64,000 nucleotides of DNA from Chloroflexota bacterium (GCA_009840625.1 VXNJ01000007.1:1-64000), one strand, 5' to 3'. Shown: positions 18,181 through 27,388, numbered from the stretch's first letter. Notes: generated by a model from the letters alone, not told the origin. Numbers and translations are program-made.

Positions 18181-18630
18181 ATGGCGGGCCCGGTGCGGTA
18201 CCGCCACGAACGCTACGACGCGCGCCGCTGCGCGTTCCAGGCCCTCTATGCGGCCAGCGTCTCCGATGAAGACCCGCTGGCAATCCTGGCCGGGGTCGAC
18301 GGCGGGGACCTGCTCAATTCCGCCGGCTTGGAGTTCGCGCGCTCGCTGCTGTCGACCCACGCCGATCATGCCGATTCGATCTACCAGCAGATCAGCGAGG
18401 CGACCGAGTGGGAGCTCGTGCACGAATCGCCGGTGGAGCTCTCGATCCTGGGCCTGGCCGCGGCCGAACTGATCTCGGGACAGACACCGCCGGCGGTGGT
18501 GATCAACGAGGCGGTGGAATTGGCCAAGCTCTATGCCTCGCCGGCCGCGTCCGGCTACATCAACGGGATGTTGCGGACAATTGCCGAGCGTAACGCTCCC
18601 GCCGGCAGGACCCCGCAACCGGACAACTGA
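18181..18630 (+). CDS. nusB: Transcription antitermination factor NusB
   Basis: 149 residues, all-helical. NusB binds boxA RNA with S10 (NusE) and prevents early termination in rRNA operons. It starts RYDARRCAFQALYAASVS, and the C-terminal VELSILGLAAAELISG plus VVINEAVELAKLYASPAASGYINGML is the standard NusB signature. Its ATG directly follows the accC stop, and its stop overlaps the tatC ATG (TGATG). Confidence 0.95.
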   Translation: MAGPVRYRHERYDARRCAFQALYAASVSDEDPLAILAGVDGGDLLNSAGLEFARSLLSTHADHADSIYQQISEATEWELVHESPVELSILGLAAAELISGQTPPAVVINEAVELAKLYASPAASGYINGMLRTIAERNAPAGRTPQPDN

Positions 18631-19415
18631 TGGCTACCTCGCAACCGATCGACCCGTCCGCCCAGAACCAGCGCGACGAAGGGATGATGACCCTTCGTGA
18701 GCACCTGGTCGAGTTCCGCTGGCGGCTGACGATCTCGGTGGTGGCGATCCTGGTCTGTTCGCTGACTTTCTGGCCGTTCAAGGATTTCATCTTCGACATC
18801 CTGCAGTCCCCGCTGGGCCAGGATGTGCACCTGCAGCAGATCGAGCCCACCGAGGCCTTCTTCTCATTCTTCAAGGTCGCGGTCCTGGGCGGGATCGGAA
18901 TCGCATCCCCGGTCGTGCTCTACCAGATCATGGCCTACGTCTCGCCCGGGCTTTATCCGAACGAGAAACGCATCTTCTACGCCTCGATCCCGGCGATGCT
19001 GGCGATGTTCTTCATCGGCGTGATGTTCTGCTGGTTCGTGATTCTCAGGTTCACCTTGAACTTCCTGACCGGATTCGCGCCCGAGGACATCAATACCGAG
19101 CTGAGCATCGATTCCTATGTCAGCTTCGTCGCCCGGATGTTGCTGGTGGTCGGACTGGTGTTCGAGACTCCGTTCGCGATATTTCTGCTGGCCAAGTTCC
19201 GAATCGTTTCGGCCCAGCGCCTCAAGGGCTTCAGGCGTTATGCGATAGTCGTCATCGTGATCCTGGCGGCGGTGATTACCCCGACGCCCGACCCGTTCAC
19301 GCAGATGGCGGTGGCGATCCCGATGTACGCCCTCTACGAGCTGGGCGTCCTGCTGGCCGGCCTTGCGCGGACCGAAGCCCCGCCGGCGAGTTCGGAGTCG
19401 ACTAGCAGCAGCTAG
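18630..19415 (+). CDS. tatC: Sec-independent protein translocase subunit TatC
   Basis: 261 residues with six predicted membrane helices. TatC is the receptor for twin-arginine signal peptides. The N-terminal MTLREHLVEFRWRL holds the conserved Glu of the (H)LxELRxR motif, and LQQIEPTEAFFSFFKVA and SPGLYPNEKR are family blocks. No tatA or tatB lies nearby. It is the last gene of the yceD-rpmF-fabD-fabG-accC-nusB unit and is convergent with an epoxide hydrolase gene 32 nt away. Confidence 0.96.
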   Translation: MATSQPIDPSAQNQRDEGMMTLREHLVEFRWRLTISVVAILVCSLTFWPFKDFIFDILQSPLGQDVHLQQIEPTEAFFSFFKVAVLGGIGIASPVVLYQIMAYVSPGLYPNEKRIFYASIPAMLAMFFIGVMFCWFVILRFTLNFLTGFAPEDINTELSIDSYVSFVARMLLVVGLVFETPFAIFLLAKFRIVSAQRLKGFRRYAIVVIVILAAVITPTPDPFTQMAVAIPMYALYELGVLLAGLARTEAPPASSESTSSS

Positions 19416-19447
19416 GAACCTGGTCCCGGGACTTGGCCCCCGGACGC

Positions 19448-20608
19448 TTACGCTATCGCCTGCTCACCATGAAACGCGGCCCGGATGTCGGCGGCAATCA
19501 ATTCCGGCTCCTCGGAGGCGGCAAAGTGCCCGCCGCGCGGCATTTCGGTGAATCGCTGCAGGTTGTAGAAGCGGGCAATCCACTCGCGCGGAGGGTGGAT
19601 CATTTCCCCAGGGAAGCTCGCGAATGCGGTCGGAACCGCGATCGGCCGATCTACCGGCAGGACTTGCGGTGCCTGGATTCGTTCGAAGTAGATGCGGACC
19701 GAGGACGCGATCGTCTGTGTCGCCCAGTAGATTGTCAAGTGGGTCAGCAATTCGTCCTTGCCGAAACGCGATTCGACGTCGCCGCCGCAATCGCTCCAGG
19801 CCCGCCACTTTTCGATGATCCAGCCCGCCAAGCCGGCCGGAGAGTCGTTCAATCCGTAGCCCAGCGACTGCGGCTTGGTTCCCTGCTGGTGTCCGTATGA
19901 ACCCTCCGCCCACTGCCATTGGGCGCGCGCGTCCAAGTAGGCGCGTTCGTCCGCGGTAAGCGTGGACTCGTCCACCGCCGGCGAATCTCCACCGGCGGCC
20001 ATGAAGTGCAGGTGGATGCCCTCCACGACGTCGGAGTGATCCCGCCCCAGGGCGGTCGAAATTCCCGCGCCCCAGTCTCCGCCGTGCGCCAGGAACCGCT
20101 CGTATCCAAGGACATCGGTCATCAGCTTGCGCCAGATCGCGGCGATACCGCCCACGTCCATGCCGCGCCGGCGGGGCTGGTCGGAGAAACCGTAGCCGGG
20201 CATGGAGGGTATGACGAGATCGAACGAGGCCCCCTCTGGGGCGCCGAACGAAGTTGGGTCGGAAAGCGGGGCGATGACCTTCTCGAGCTCGACGAAGGTG
20301 CTGGGCCAGCCGTGCGTTAGAACCATCGGCCTTGGGTTCGGTCCCTTGCCGCGGACGTATACGAAATGGATATTCAGCCCATCGATTTCGGCCTTGAAGT
20401 GCGGGTATTGGTTGAGCCGCCGCTCCTGGGCGCGCCAGTCGAAGTCGTCTTGCCAGTAGTTGCAGAGTTCGCGCAGGTAACCCTGCGGGGTCCCCAGGTC
20501 CCAGCCCACCGCCTCGAGCTCGCCCGGCCAGCGGGTGCGCCGCAGGCGCTCGCACAGGTCCGACAACACTGCGTCGGCGATGTCGATCCGGAAGGGTTCG
20601 ATCGTCAC
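19448..20608 (-). CDS. Epoxide hydrolase (EHN-type alpha/beta hydrolase), copy 1
   Basis: 386 residues from a GTG at 20608, which has AAGGA about 8 nt upstream; the frame is open 12 codons further. An N-terminal EHN domain (PF06441 type) with TRWPGELEAVGWDLG and YWQDDFDWRAQE covers about residues 1-110. The alpha/beta hydrolase fold follows: the oxyanion turn HGWPST, the nucleophile Asp in GGDWGAG, the lid region, and the catalytic His in RGGHFAASEEP. This family resembles juvenile-hormone and microsomal epoxide hydrolases, which open epoxides to diols. It is a tandem duplicate of the next gene (20799-21944). Substrate unknown. Confidence 0.92.
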   Translation of the reverse strand: MTIEPFRIDIADAVLSDLCERLRRTRWPGELEAVGWDLGTPQGYLRELCNYWQDDFDWRAQERRLNQYPHFKAEIDGLNIHFVYVRGKGPNPRPMVLTHGWPSTFVELEKVIAPLSDPTSFGAPEGASFDLVIPSMPGYGFSDQPRRRGMDVGGIAAIWRKLMTDVLGYERFLAHGGDWGAGISTALGRDHSDVVEGIHLHFMAAGGDSPAVDESTLTADERAYLDARAQWQWAEGSYGHQQGTKPQSLGYGLNDSPAGLAGWIIEKWRAWSDCGGDVESRFGKDELLTHLTIYWATQTIASSVRIYFERIQAPQVLPVDRPIAVPTAFASFPGEMIHPPREWIARFYNLQRFTEMPRGGHFAASEEPELIAADIRAAFHGEQAIA

Positions 20609-20798
20609 GCTCGGATTCCTTCGGCGTTCATGGGCGACAGGCAACGTCCGGCTTTTTTCTGGTCAGCCGAACGATCCGACCGGGACTATTCTGGGCCCCG
20701 CCCGGACGCCCCATTCGCGCAAGGATGACGGTTCCGGGCTTCGGGCCGGGATGGCCATTGGAATTGCCATTCGGCGCGAGAGCCGCCGTAGCGATCCG

Positions 20799-21944
20799 TC
20801 AGTCGCCGAAAAACGCGTCCCGGATGTCGGCCGCCAGCAGTTCCGGTTCCTCGGAGGCTGCGAAGTGTCCGCCGCGCGGCATTTCGGTGTAGCGAACCAG
20901 ATCGAAGAACCTGCCCACCCATTCGCGCGGCGGGTGGGAGATTTCCACCGGAAAGCGGGCGAAAGCGGTTGGCACGGCGATCGGCCGGGCGGGATCGAGC
21001 AGCGGCGGGGCCTGCTGGCGTTCGTAGTAGAGCCGGATCGAGGATGCGATCGTGTTGGTTGCCCAGTAGATCGTCAAGTGAGTTAACAATTCGTCCTTGG
21101 AAAAACGCGACTCGATATCGCCGCCGCAGTCGCTCCAGGCGCGCCACTTCTCCACGATCCAGCCCGCCAGACCGGCCGGGGAGTCGGTGAGCCCATAGCC
21201 AAGCGACTGGGGGCGGGTGCCGTGCTGGTGGGAGTACGCCCCCTCCTGGGCCTGCCATCGCGTCCGCCCGGCCAGGAATCGGCGCTCGTCGGACGACAGC
21301 GAGCTTTCGTCCAATCCCGGGAATTCGCCGGCGGCGGCCAGGAAGTGTAGGTGCAGCCCTTCCACGACGTCGGCGTGGTCCCGACCCAGCGCGGTCGATA
21401 CCATGGCACCCCAATCGCCGCCGTGGGCCAGAAACCGTTCGTAGCCCAGGACGTCGGTCATCAATCTGCGCCAGATTGCCGCGATCCGAAAGGGATCCAT
21501 GCCGGGCCGGCGCGGCTGGTCGGAGAAGCCATATCCGGGCAGCGACGGCACGACCACGTCAAAAGAGGCGCTCGGATCGGCACCGACCGCAGCCGGGTCC
21601 GCCAGCGGGGTGATGACTTTTTCGAGTTCGACGAACGTGCTGGGCCAGCCGTGGGTGAGCACTAATGGCTTGGGGTTCGGGCCCTTGCCGCGCACGTGCA
21701 CGAAATGGATCTTCAGCCCGTCGATTTCGGCCAAGAACTGCGGGTACTGGTTGAGTCTCCGCTCCTGGGCGCGCCAGTCGAAGTCGGTTTGCCAGTAGTG
21801 GCAGAGTTCGCGGACGTACCCGAGCGACGAACCGTATTCCCAGCCGGCGCCTTCGATCTCGCCCGGCCAGCGGGTCCGCCGCAGGCGCTCGCTCAGATCC
21901 GCGAGCACCGGATCTTCGACGTTGATCTTGAACTGTTCGATCAT
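20799..21944 (-). CDS. Epoxide hydrolase (EHN-type alpha/beta hydrolase), copy 2
   Basis: 381 residues, strongly similar along its whole length to copy 1. It shares TRWPGE, RAQERRLNQYP, HVRGKGPNP, THGWPSTFVELEKVI, GGDWGA, SDSPAGLAGWI (with T) and EMPRGGHFAASEEPEL. The catalytic Asp, His and the lid Tyr in YYERQQAP all look intact, so both copies should be active. The 190-bp gap to copy 1 holds no gene. The main differences lie in the lid (about residues 190-240), which could mean different substrates. Both genes read toward tatC. Confidence 0.93.
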   Translation of the reverse strand: MIEQFKINVEDPVLADLSERLRRTRWPGEIEGAGWEYGSSLGYVRELCHYWQTDFDWRAQERRLNQYPQFLAEIDGLKIHFVHVRGKGPNPKPLVLTHGWPSTFVELEKVITPLADPAAVGADPSASFDVVVPSLPGYGFSDQPRRPGMDPFRIAAIWRRLMTDVLGYERFLAHGGDWGAMVSTALGRDHADVVEGLHLHFLAAAGEFPGLDESSLSSDERRFLAGRTRWQAQEGAYSHQHGTRPQSLGYGLTDSPAGLAGWIVEKWRAWSDCGGDIESRFSKDELLTHLTIYWATNTIASSIRLYYERQQAPPLLDPARPIAVPTAFARFPVEISHPPREWVGRFFDLVRYTEMPRGGHFAASEEPELLAADIRDAFFGD

Positions 21945-22056
21945 CGGTTTGGTTCTCTCAGATGCTCAATTCCGCCCGGTAGCGGCCGGATTCCAAGGAC
22001 AGAGTCGGACGATCGCGGATCCAACCGGCGAGCGCCGGCCGCAGCGGGGCGGGGGT

Positions 22057-23013
22057 TCATCTTGATTGCGCCGGATTGTTGCAATCGGTTGACTCCCAGT
22101 CCAGTCCAATCCGCTCCAGGGTGGCAATGAAATCGGGCGGCGGCTCCGACCGCCACCGCCGCATTTCACCGTCCGGCAGGGCAACTTCGACCGCGCGCGA
22201 ATGCAGCATATGCCTCCGCGCGCCGGATCCGTCGCCGTAGAGCGAATCGCCAAGCAACGGATGGCCCAGCGCCGCCAGATGCACTCGCGCCTGGTGGGTG
22301 CGGCCGGTGATCAGGTCGATCTCGAGTAGCGCCGTTCTTTCGGCCGCTGCGAGAACCCGGTAGGCGGTCGTAGCCGGGCGGCCGCGTGCAGACCGGACCG
22401 ATTGCGCCCGGCGGTTCTCCACCGACCGCCCAATGGGCGCTTCGATCAGCGCCTGCGGATGTTCTGGTACGCCGCGGCAAATCGCCAGGTAGGTCTTGGC
22501 GACCCGCCGCGCGGCGAATTCGGCCTGAAGGTGCAGGAATGCTTCTTCGGTGAGCGCCGCCAGCATCACCCCGGAGGTCTGCAGGTCCAGCCGGTGCACG
22601 ATGCCGGGCCGCACCGATCCGCCGACGGCGGCGATTTGCGGGTAGCGGTGCAGCAGACCGTTGACCAGGGTTCGGTCGGGGTGGCCGGGGCCCGGATGGA
22701 CCGAAAGGCCGGCCGGCTTCACGAGCGCCAGCACTCCCTGATCCCGGTCCAGCACCTCAAATGCGACATCCTGGGCGACGATGTCGATCATTTCGGTCGG
22801 GGCGCCCATGAATTCGATCTCGTCGCCGGCCGAGATCCGGCGCGCCGGCCGCGCGATCTGCCCATTTATGGTGCCGGCGCCGGCGTGCAACTGCTTCTGG
22901 ATCGCCGAGCGGCTTTGATCCGGCAGGCGCGCGGTCAGCGCGCGGTCGAGTCTTTCACCGTTGTCGGCCTCGGATGCCGTAAAGCGCAGCGCCGGTCCCT
23001 GCGCCGGGTTCAT
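22057..23013 (-). CDS. rluD: RluA/RluD-family 23S rRNA pseudouridine synthase
   Basis: 318 residues. It starts with an S4 RNA-binding domain (RLDRALTARLPDQSRSAIQK, about residues 18-80). The catalytic domain has HPGPGHPDRTLVNGLLHRY and the active-site motif GIVHRLDLQTSGVMLAA, whose Asp is the catalytic residue (usual form HRLDKxTSG, here with Leu-Gln). GRTHQARVHLAALGHPLLGD closes the core. The target uridine cannot be told from sequence; the lspA-rluD pairing is typical of RluD. Its ATG overlaps the lspA stop by 4 nt. Confidence 0.94.
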   Translation of the reverse strand: MNPAQGPALRFTASEADNGERLDRALTARLPDQSRSAIQKQLHAGAGTINGQIARPARRISAGDEIEFMGAPTEMIDIVAQDVAFEVLDRDQGVLALVKPAGLSVHPGPGHPDRTLVNGLLHRYPQIAAVGGSVRPGIVHRLDLQTSGVMLAALTEEAFLHLQAEFAARRVAKTYLAICRGVPEHPQALIEAPIGRSVENRRAQSVRSARGRPATTAYRVLAAAERTALLEIDLITGRTHQARVHLAALGHPLLGDSLYGDGSGARRHMLHSRAVEVALPDGEMRRWRSEPPPDFIATLERIGLDWESTDCNNPAQSR

Positions 23014-23477
23014 GCGGTCGGCGGCAGGGCCTGGGGATCGCGCTCCAGCTTGCCGAATATGACCAGTACAACCAGGACCACCATGGAGACGTTGATCGCC
23101 GAATCGGCCAGGTTAAATACCGGCCACCACCCCAGGTCGACGAAGTCGACGACGTGTCCCAGCCGGAAGCGGTCGATGAGGTTACCGGCCGCGCCGCCGA
23201 TAATGCATCCGAGTACGATCCGCGCCAGCAGGGTGGGCTGGCGCAGGTATCTGAGAAAAATGGCGATGACCGCAGCAAGCGCGGCGAGCACGAACAAGAT
23301 CGTCACCCAAGACGAAAGCGCGCCCGAAAAGATGCCGAATACGATACCGTCGTTGTGCACCAGTCGGAGTCTCAGCAACGGCTCAATTACCCAGAGGGCC
23401 TGACCGGGACGCTCGTCCAACAGGTCCGCGATAACGACTTTGCTCAGTTGGTCTAGAGCCGCGATAAGCGGCGCCAC
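23010..23477 (-). CDS. lspA: Lipoprotein signal peptidase II
   Basis: 155 residues from a GTG. LspA cleaves lipoprotein signal peptides in the membrane. The four family blocks are DQLSKVV, VHNDGIVFGIFSG (usual NxGxxFG), GNLIDRFRLGHVVDFVDL with the first catalytic Asp, and FNLADSAI with the second. The frame stays open upstream through a hydrophobic GWRAYLPTLA, so the first membrane helix may begin earlier. No ATG, GTG or TTG is available there, so a CTG start is possible. It is divergent from lepB. Confidence 0.92.
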   Translation of the reverse strand: MAPLIAALDQLSKVVIADLLDERPGQALWVIEPLLRLRLVHNDGIVFGIFSGALSSWVTILFVLAALAAVIAIFLRYLRQPTLLARIVLGCIIGGAAGNLIDRFRLGHVVDFVDLGWWPVFNLADSAINVSMVVLVVLVIFGKLERDPQALPPTA

Positions 23478-23615
23478 CGCCAGGGTGGGAAGGTACGCCC
23501 GCCACCCGATCCGCGGGGCCTGCTCGAGCGTTGGGTCAATCGGTTTGGCCAGGGTCCCGACCTTTGTTCTGACGGCCGCAATCGACGGGGATCAATTATC
23601 CCGCCGGGGGCGGAA

Positions 23616-24167
23616 GTGATCGGTCCGCTGGCCGACCGGCGACCGGCGTTGTTTGAGATTGCCGAGACGATCCTGCTTGCGCTGGTCATCTTCTTCGGGG
23701 CGCGCCTTTTCGTGCAGACGTTCTCGATCGACGGCCGCTCAATGCAGGCCAGTTTCGAGCCCGGCGAGTACGCCCTGGTCAGCAAGGCCTCCTACGGCCT
23801 GGGTTCCCCGCAGCGCGGCGACGTGGTGGTCCTCTACCGGCCCGGAAAACCCACCGAGGAGCTGCTAAAGCGCGTGATCGGGCTGCCCGGCGAGGAGATC
23901 GCCATCCGCGGCGGCCAGATCCTGATCAACGGTCGCGAACTTGACGAATCCCAGTATCTGGGCGACCTCGAGACATCCAACTTGGCTTCGACCGCCGTGC
24001 CCGCCGGAGCCTATTTCGTGCTGGGTGACAACCGCTCGGTGAGCCAGGATTCGCGCAGCTTCGGACCGGTCCCGCGCGAAGCGATCGTCGGCAAGGTGGT
24101 ACTCGTGTATTGGCCGATCGATCAGGCCCGGACGGTACCCGATCCGATCCTCAAGCTTGCCGCCTAG
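23616..24167 (+). CDS. lepB: Type I signal peptidase
   Basis: 183 residues with one N-terminal membrane helix (about residues 14-33). It removes Sec and Tat signal peptides on the outer face of the membrane. The catalytic Ser is in IDGRSMQ (Ser42), the catalytic Lys in LLKRVIGLPGE (Lys85), and the GDNRSVSQDSRSFGPV box follows near residue 138. The start is a GTG. The stop codon shares the palindrome CTAG with the stop of the convergent HIT gene. Confidence 0.96.
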   Translation: MIGPLADRRPALFEIAETILLALVIFFGARLFVQTFSIDGRSMQASFEPGEYALVSKASYGLGSPQRGDVVVLYRPGKPTEELLKRVIGLPGEEIAIRGGQILINGRELDESQYLGDLETSNLASTAVPAGAYFVLGDNRSVSQDSRSFGPVPREAIVGKVVLVYWPIDQARTVPDPILKLAA

Positions 24168-24664
24168 TCGTCGCGTTCGGGAAGCCCCAGGGGCCAACTG
24201 CGACGCAACTTGGTCACCGTGTCCGGCAATTCCTCCGGCAGGACCTTGGTTTCGCCCAGGACGGACATGAAATTGGTGTCCCCGGGAAAACGCGGCACGA
24301 CATGGTAATGAAGGTGGTCCGGGATGCTTCCCCCGGCCGTGCCACCCAGGTTCGCCCCGATGTTGAATCCGGCCGGGCTGTACGCAGACCGGAGCGCGGT
24401 CACCGTGGCCCGGGTGAACCGGCCGAGTTCGTCCAGTTCCGGATCGCTGAGATCCTCCAGTTCGCCGACGTGGCGGTAGGGCAGGATCAGCACGTGCCCG
24501 GTGTTGTAGGGGAACCGGTTCAGCACCGCAAACACTTTGCTCCCCTTGGCCACCACCAGCCCCTCCGGAGCCGCCTGCGGATCGGGATCGATGCAGAAGG
24601 GGCAACCCCTGGGCGCTGAATCCTTAATGAACTGCATCCGCCACGGGCTCCAGAGCCTCTCCAA
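24164..24664 (-). CDS. HIT-family nucleotide hydrolase/phosphorylase
   Basis: About 166 residues from a TTG at 24664, which gives the family-like start LERLWSPWRMQFIKD and has GGGGAG 5 nt upstream. Another in-frame TTG lies 15 nt earlier. CPFCIDPD is the zinc-type CxxC of this subfamily. The histidine triad is HLHYHVVPR near residue 120, with the first His as nucleotide-binding and the middle one as nucleophile. It is related to Ap4A phosphorylase-like HIT proteins, acting on dinucleotides or adenylated compounds. Exact substrate unknown. Confidence 0.9.
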   Translation of the reverse strand: MERLWSPWRMQFIKDSAPRGCPFCIDPDPQAAPEGLVVAKGSKVFAVLNRFPYNTGHVLILPYRHVGELEDLSDPELDELGRFTRATVTALRSAYSPAGFNIGANLGGTAGGSIPDHLHYHVVPRFPGDTNFMSVLGETKVLPEELPDTVTKLRRSWPLGLPERDD

Positions 24665-24742
24665 GTTCTCTCCCCGCAATCACCGCTGCTCCCGATTATG
24701 TATCCGGCCCGCCGGCCCGCCGGTCCGCCGGCGGGAGGCCCA

Positions 24743-25396
24743 ATGATCGACATTGCCCCGAATTTGGAAGAGGTCTTCGCCGCCCTGCCGCCAGGTTCCC
24801 GGCGGTTGCTCGAACGCTTCAACCGGATGCTGGTTTCGGACGCCGCCGTGCGCGGCTACGTCGCTCGCTCGCCGGTCCGGCAGAGCTGGCAATCGCACAT
24901 CCTCGATTCGCTGGCCGCGGCCCCGCTTCTCGACGCCCTCCTGGTTCAGCGGCCCGCACCCCGGATCGCCGACGTGGGGTCGGGCGCCGGCCTGCCGGGA
25001 ATCCCCTTGGCGATCGCCCGCCACCGGTGGCATCTGACCCTGTTCGAGGAGCGCCGCGGACGAGCCCGGTTGCTGGACCGGTTCGTCAGCCAGCTCAAAG
25101 TCGATAACGCCCGACCCGAAAAGGACGATGCGGCCCGGCACGCGGGGCTATTTGACGCGACCGTGGCTCGCGCCCTGGCGCCACCTCCGAGGGCCCTTGA
25201 GCTGTGCCGCGGCCTGGTGCGGGAGAAGGGGGTGGTGGTCCTTTATCTGACCTGCGACCAGATGGCCGAATGGCCCGCGTCGGAACGGCCGGAACCGCTG
25301 GGGGTCGCCCGCTACCACCTGCCCGGGCTGCGTTCCGGGCGGATCGCCGTCGCCTTTCCGGCCGGAACGTTGGCGGCGAACCCGGGCCGGGGCTAA
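24743..25396 (+). CDS. rsmG: 16S rRNA (guanine-527-N7)-methyltransferase
   Basis: About 217 residues from the ATG at 24743. GGGAGG lies 4 nt upstream, and an in-frame ATG at 24698 would add only a Pro/Gly-rich stretch. The SAM motif is IADVGSGAGLPGIPLAIARH near residues 74-93, and the upstream RQSWQSHILDSLA is family-typical. It methylates G527 in the 530 loop of 16S rRNA. The usual parA/parB or gidA neighbours are absent; here it stands between a HIT gene and acpP. Confidence 0.93.
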   Translation: MIDIAPNLEEVFAALPPGSRRLLERFNRMLVSDAAVRGYVARSPVRQSWQSHILDSLAAAPLLDALLVQRPAPRIADVGSGAGLPGIPLAIARHRWHLTLFEERRGRARLLDRFVSQLKVDNARPEKDDAARHAGLFDATVARALAPPPRALELCRGLVREKGVVVLYLTCDQMAEWPASERPEPLGVARYHLPGLRSGRIAVAFPAGTLAANPGRG

Positions 25397-25419
25397 AACC
25401 GCCTATCATCTTGCCGGGC

Positions 25420-25444
25420 GCAGGGAGAGACCTTCCGTCCCTGC
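25420..25444 (+). terminator. Terminator-like hairpin after rsmG
   Basis: GCAGGGA pairs perfectly with TCCCTGC around an 11-nt loop, 23 nt after the rsmG stop codon. The following AAACTAGAATTTTC has only a short T run set off from the stem, so termination is possible but not certain. Confidence 0.35.
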
Positions 25445-25531
25445 AAACTAGAATTTTCGCCGGATGCTTGAGCGGGCCCTGACTGCACAATTGGGCATGG
25501 CCGCAGCCGGTTTTAAGGAGCCCCACTGCAA

Positions 25532-25768
25532 ATGGCCTCGACCTTTGACGACGTGGCGGACGTAATCAGCAACACGCTCCCCAACGTCGATAAAGATTCC
25601 CTTTCCATGGACACCACGTTCCAGGGCGACCTTAACGCCGATTCGCTGGACTTGGTCGAACTGATCATGGAGCTCGAAGAACATTACGATCTTTCAATCC
25701 CGGACGAGGACGCCCAGGAAATCGCCTCGATCGGCGACGCCGTCCGTTACATCGAAGAACACCAGTAG
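25532..25768 (+). CDS. acpP: Acyl carrier protein
   Basis: 78 residues, acidic and helical. The motif NADSLDLVELIMELEE places the phosphopantetheine-bearing Ser at residue 38. It carries growing acyl chains for FabD, FabG, FabF and FabH, all encoded in this window. AAGGAG lies 11 nt before the ATG. It is followed by a flavin reductase gene (119-nt gap) and fabH, giving a small fatty-acid unit. Confidence 0.97.
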   Translation: MASTFDDVADVISNTLPNVDKDSLSMDTTFQGDLNADSLDLVELIMELEEHYDLSIPDEDAQEIASIGDAVRYIEEHQ

Positions 25769-25887
25769 TGGGACCGCCGCTTGTCGGGGCGCCTGGCGCC
25801 GCCGGCGCGTGGCACTGAACCTGCCCGCCCGGCATTGCCGCTCAATGCGCCGGTGCCAGGCGGAGGCAGTCGCGGTAAGGTGGGCAG

Positions 25888-26382
25888 TTGAGCGAGACTT
25901 CCGAAATCGGCGCCCGCCTGCGCGCGGTCATGCGACACTACCCGACCGGGGTGACCATCGTAAGCACCTCGGACGGGGGCAACCCGCACGGGATGACGGT
26001 CAACTCGTTCACTTCCGTCTCGCTTGACCCGCCGCTGGTGCTGGTCTGTATCGCCCACTCCGCGCACTGTAACCAGATGATCAAGAATTCCGGGTGCTTT
26101 GCGGTGAGCATACTGGGTCACGACCAGGCCGACGTCTCGTCCGGTTTTGCCGACAACGACCCGGCAGCTCAACCCATTCACGAATTCCGGCATCACCGCT
26201 ACGAACTGGGTTCGACCGGTTCTCCGCTGCTTGCGGGTGCGGTAGCGCACCTCGACTGCCGGGTGCAGGAAGAATTCGAGGTCGCCGACCATACCGTCTT
26301 CGTTGGTCTCGTCGAATACGCTCGCGAAGCCGACGCCAGGGCGTCGCTGGTCTTCTTCGACGGAAAGTACGCGCGTACCTAG
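25888..26382 (+). CDS. Flavin reductase-like FMN-binding protein
   Basis: 164 residues from a TTG. The flavin reductase fold is shown by MRHYPTGVTIVSTSDG, then HGMTVNSFTSVSLDPPLVLVCI and NSGCFAVSILGHDQ. These proteins use NAD(P)H to supply reduced flavin to two-component monooxygenases, or act as small FMN oxidoreductases. No monooxygenase partner lies beside it. The stop is directly followed by the fabH GTG, so the two are co-transcribed; a role tied to lipid metabolism is possible but unproven. Confidence 0.92.
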   Translation: MSETSEIGARLRAVMRHYPTGVTIVSTSDGGNPHGMTVNSFTSVSLDPPLVLVCIAHSAHCNQMIKNSGCFAVSILGHDQADVSSGFADNDPAAQPIHEFRHHRYELGSTGSPLLAGAVAHLDCRVQEEFEVADHTVFVGLVEYAREADARASLVFFDGKYART

Positions 26383-27360
26383 GTGCCCGCCCGAATAGCC
26401 GGCCTGGGCATGGCCCTGCCCAAACAGGCGCGCACGAACCATGCTCTGGCCCAGATCGTGGACACGTCCGACGAGTGGATCTGGAGCCGGACCGGCATCC
26501 GCGAGCGTCGAATCGCCGCAGACGACGAATCCACCTTCAGCCTGGGGCTTGGCGCCGGCCGCGCGGCGTTGGAGCAGGCCGGTTTGCAACCCGAGCAGGT
26601 CGAGCTGGTGATAGTTGCCACAATGACCCCGGACCTGGGATCGCCGGCGGTTGCCAATCTGGTCCAGGACTCGCTCGGGGCACGTACGGCCGGCGCAATA
26701 GACATCAACACCGCCTGCACCGGCTTTATCTACGGGCTCTCGCTGGCCACGGCGATGGTCGATACCGGTCAGGTGGGCAACGCGCTGGTCATCGGGTCCG
26801 AGACCATGTCGCGCATCCTGGACTGGTCGGACCGGTCGACCTGCGTCCTGTTTGGCGACGGGGCCGGCGCGGCGGTGATCGACGGCGGCGGCGCGGACCG
26901 CTCGTTCCTGGCCTTTTCGCTTGGTTCGGACGGGGGCGGGGCAGGGTCGCTTTACCGTGCCAACAGCTACGGGTTGCTCGACCAATTTCCCGGCGCAAAT
27001 GGATCGCTAGATCTGCAGATGGACGGTCGTGAGGTCTACAAGTTCGCGACCAGGGCATTGACCGACACGGTCGTGGCGACCGCCGAAAAAGCCGGCGTGG
27101 CAGTAGAGGACCTGGACCTGATCGTTCCCCACCAGGCCAACGTCCGGATCATCAAATCAGCCGCCGAACAATTGGGCCTGCCGATGGAGCGATTCGTGGT
27201 AAACGTCGAGCGCTACGGGAACACGTCGGCGGCCTCAATACCGATCGCCCTGGCCGAATCGGACGCCAGCGGACGTCTTGCCGAATCGAACCTGGTCATG
27301 CTGGTTGCGTTCGGGGCCGGGCTCTCCTGGGCCGGCGCGCTGCTAAGGACCGGTTCCTAG
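26383..27360 (+). CDS. fabH: 3-oxoacyl-ACP synthase III
   Basis: 325 residues from a GTG that follows the flavin reductase stop with no gap. FabH starts fatty-acid chains by condensing acyl-CoA with malonyl-ACP. The active-site Cys lies in DINTACTGFIYGL near residue 112, the His in VPHQANVRI near 250 and the Asn in ERYGNTSAAS near 280. SDEWIWSRTGIRERR at about 29-43 is the family N-terminal block. Acyl-CoA preference (straight or branched primer) cannot be read from sequence. Confidence 0.97.
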   Translation: MPARIAGLGMALPKQARTNHALAQIVDTSDEWIWSRTGIRERRIAADDESTFSLGLGAGRAALEQAGLQPEQVELVIVATMTPDLGSPAVANLVQDSLGARTAGAIDINTACTGFIYGLSLATAMVDTGQVGNALVIGSETMSRILDWSDRSTCVLFGDGAGAAVIDGGGADRSFLAFSLGSDGGGAGSLYRANSYGLLDQFPGANGSLDLQMDGREVYKFATRALTDTVVATAEKAGVAVEDLDLIVPHQANVRIIKSAAEQLGLPMERFVVNVERYGNTSAASIPIALAESDASGRLAESNLVMLVAFGAGLSWAGALLRTGS

Positions 27361-27388
27361 AGGGAGAATCGCTCCCGGCAGGAGGCGA

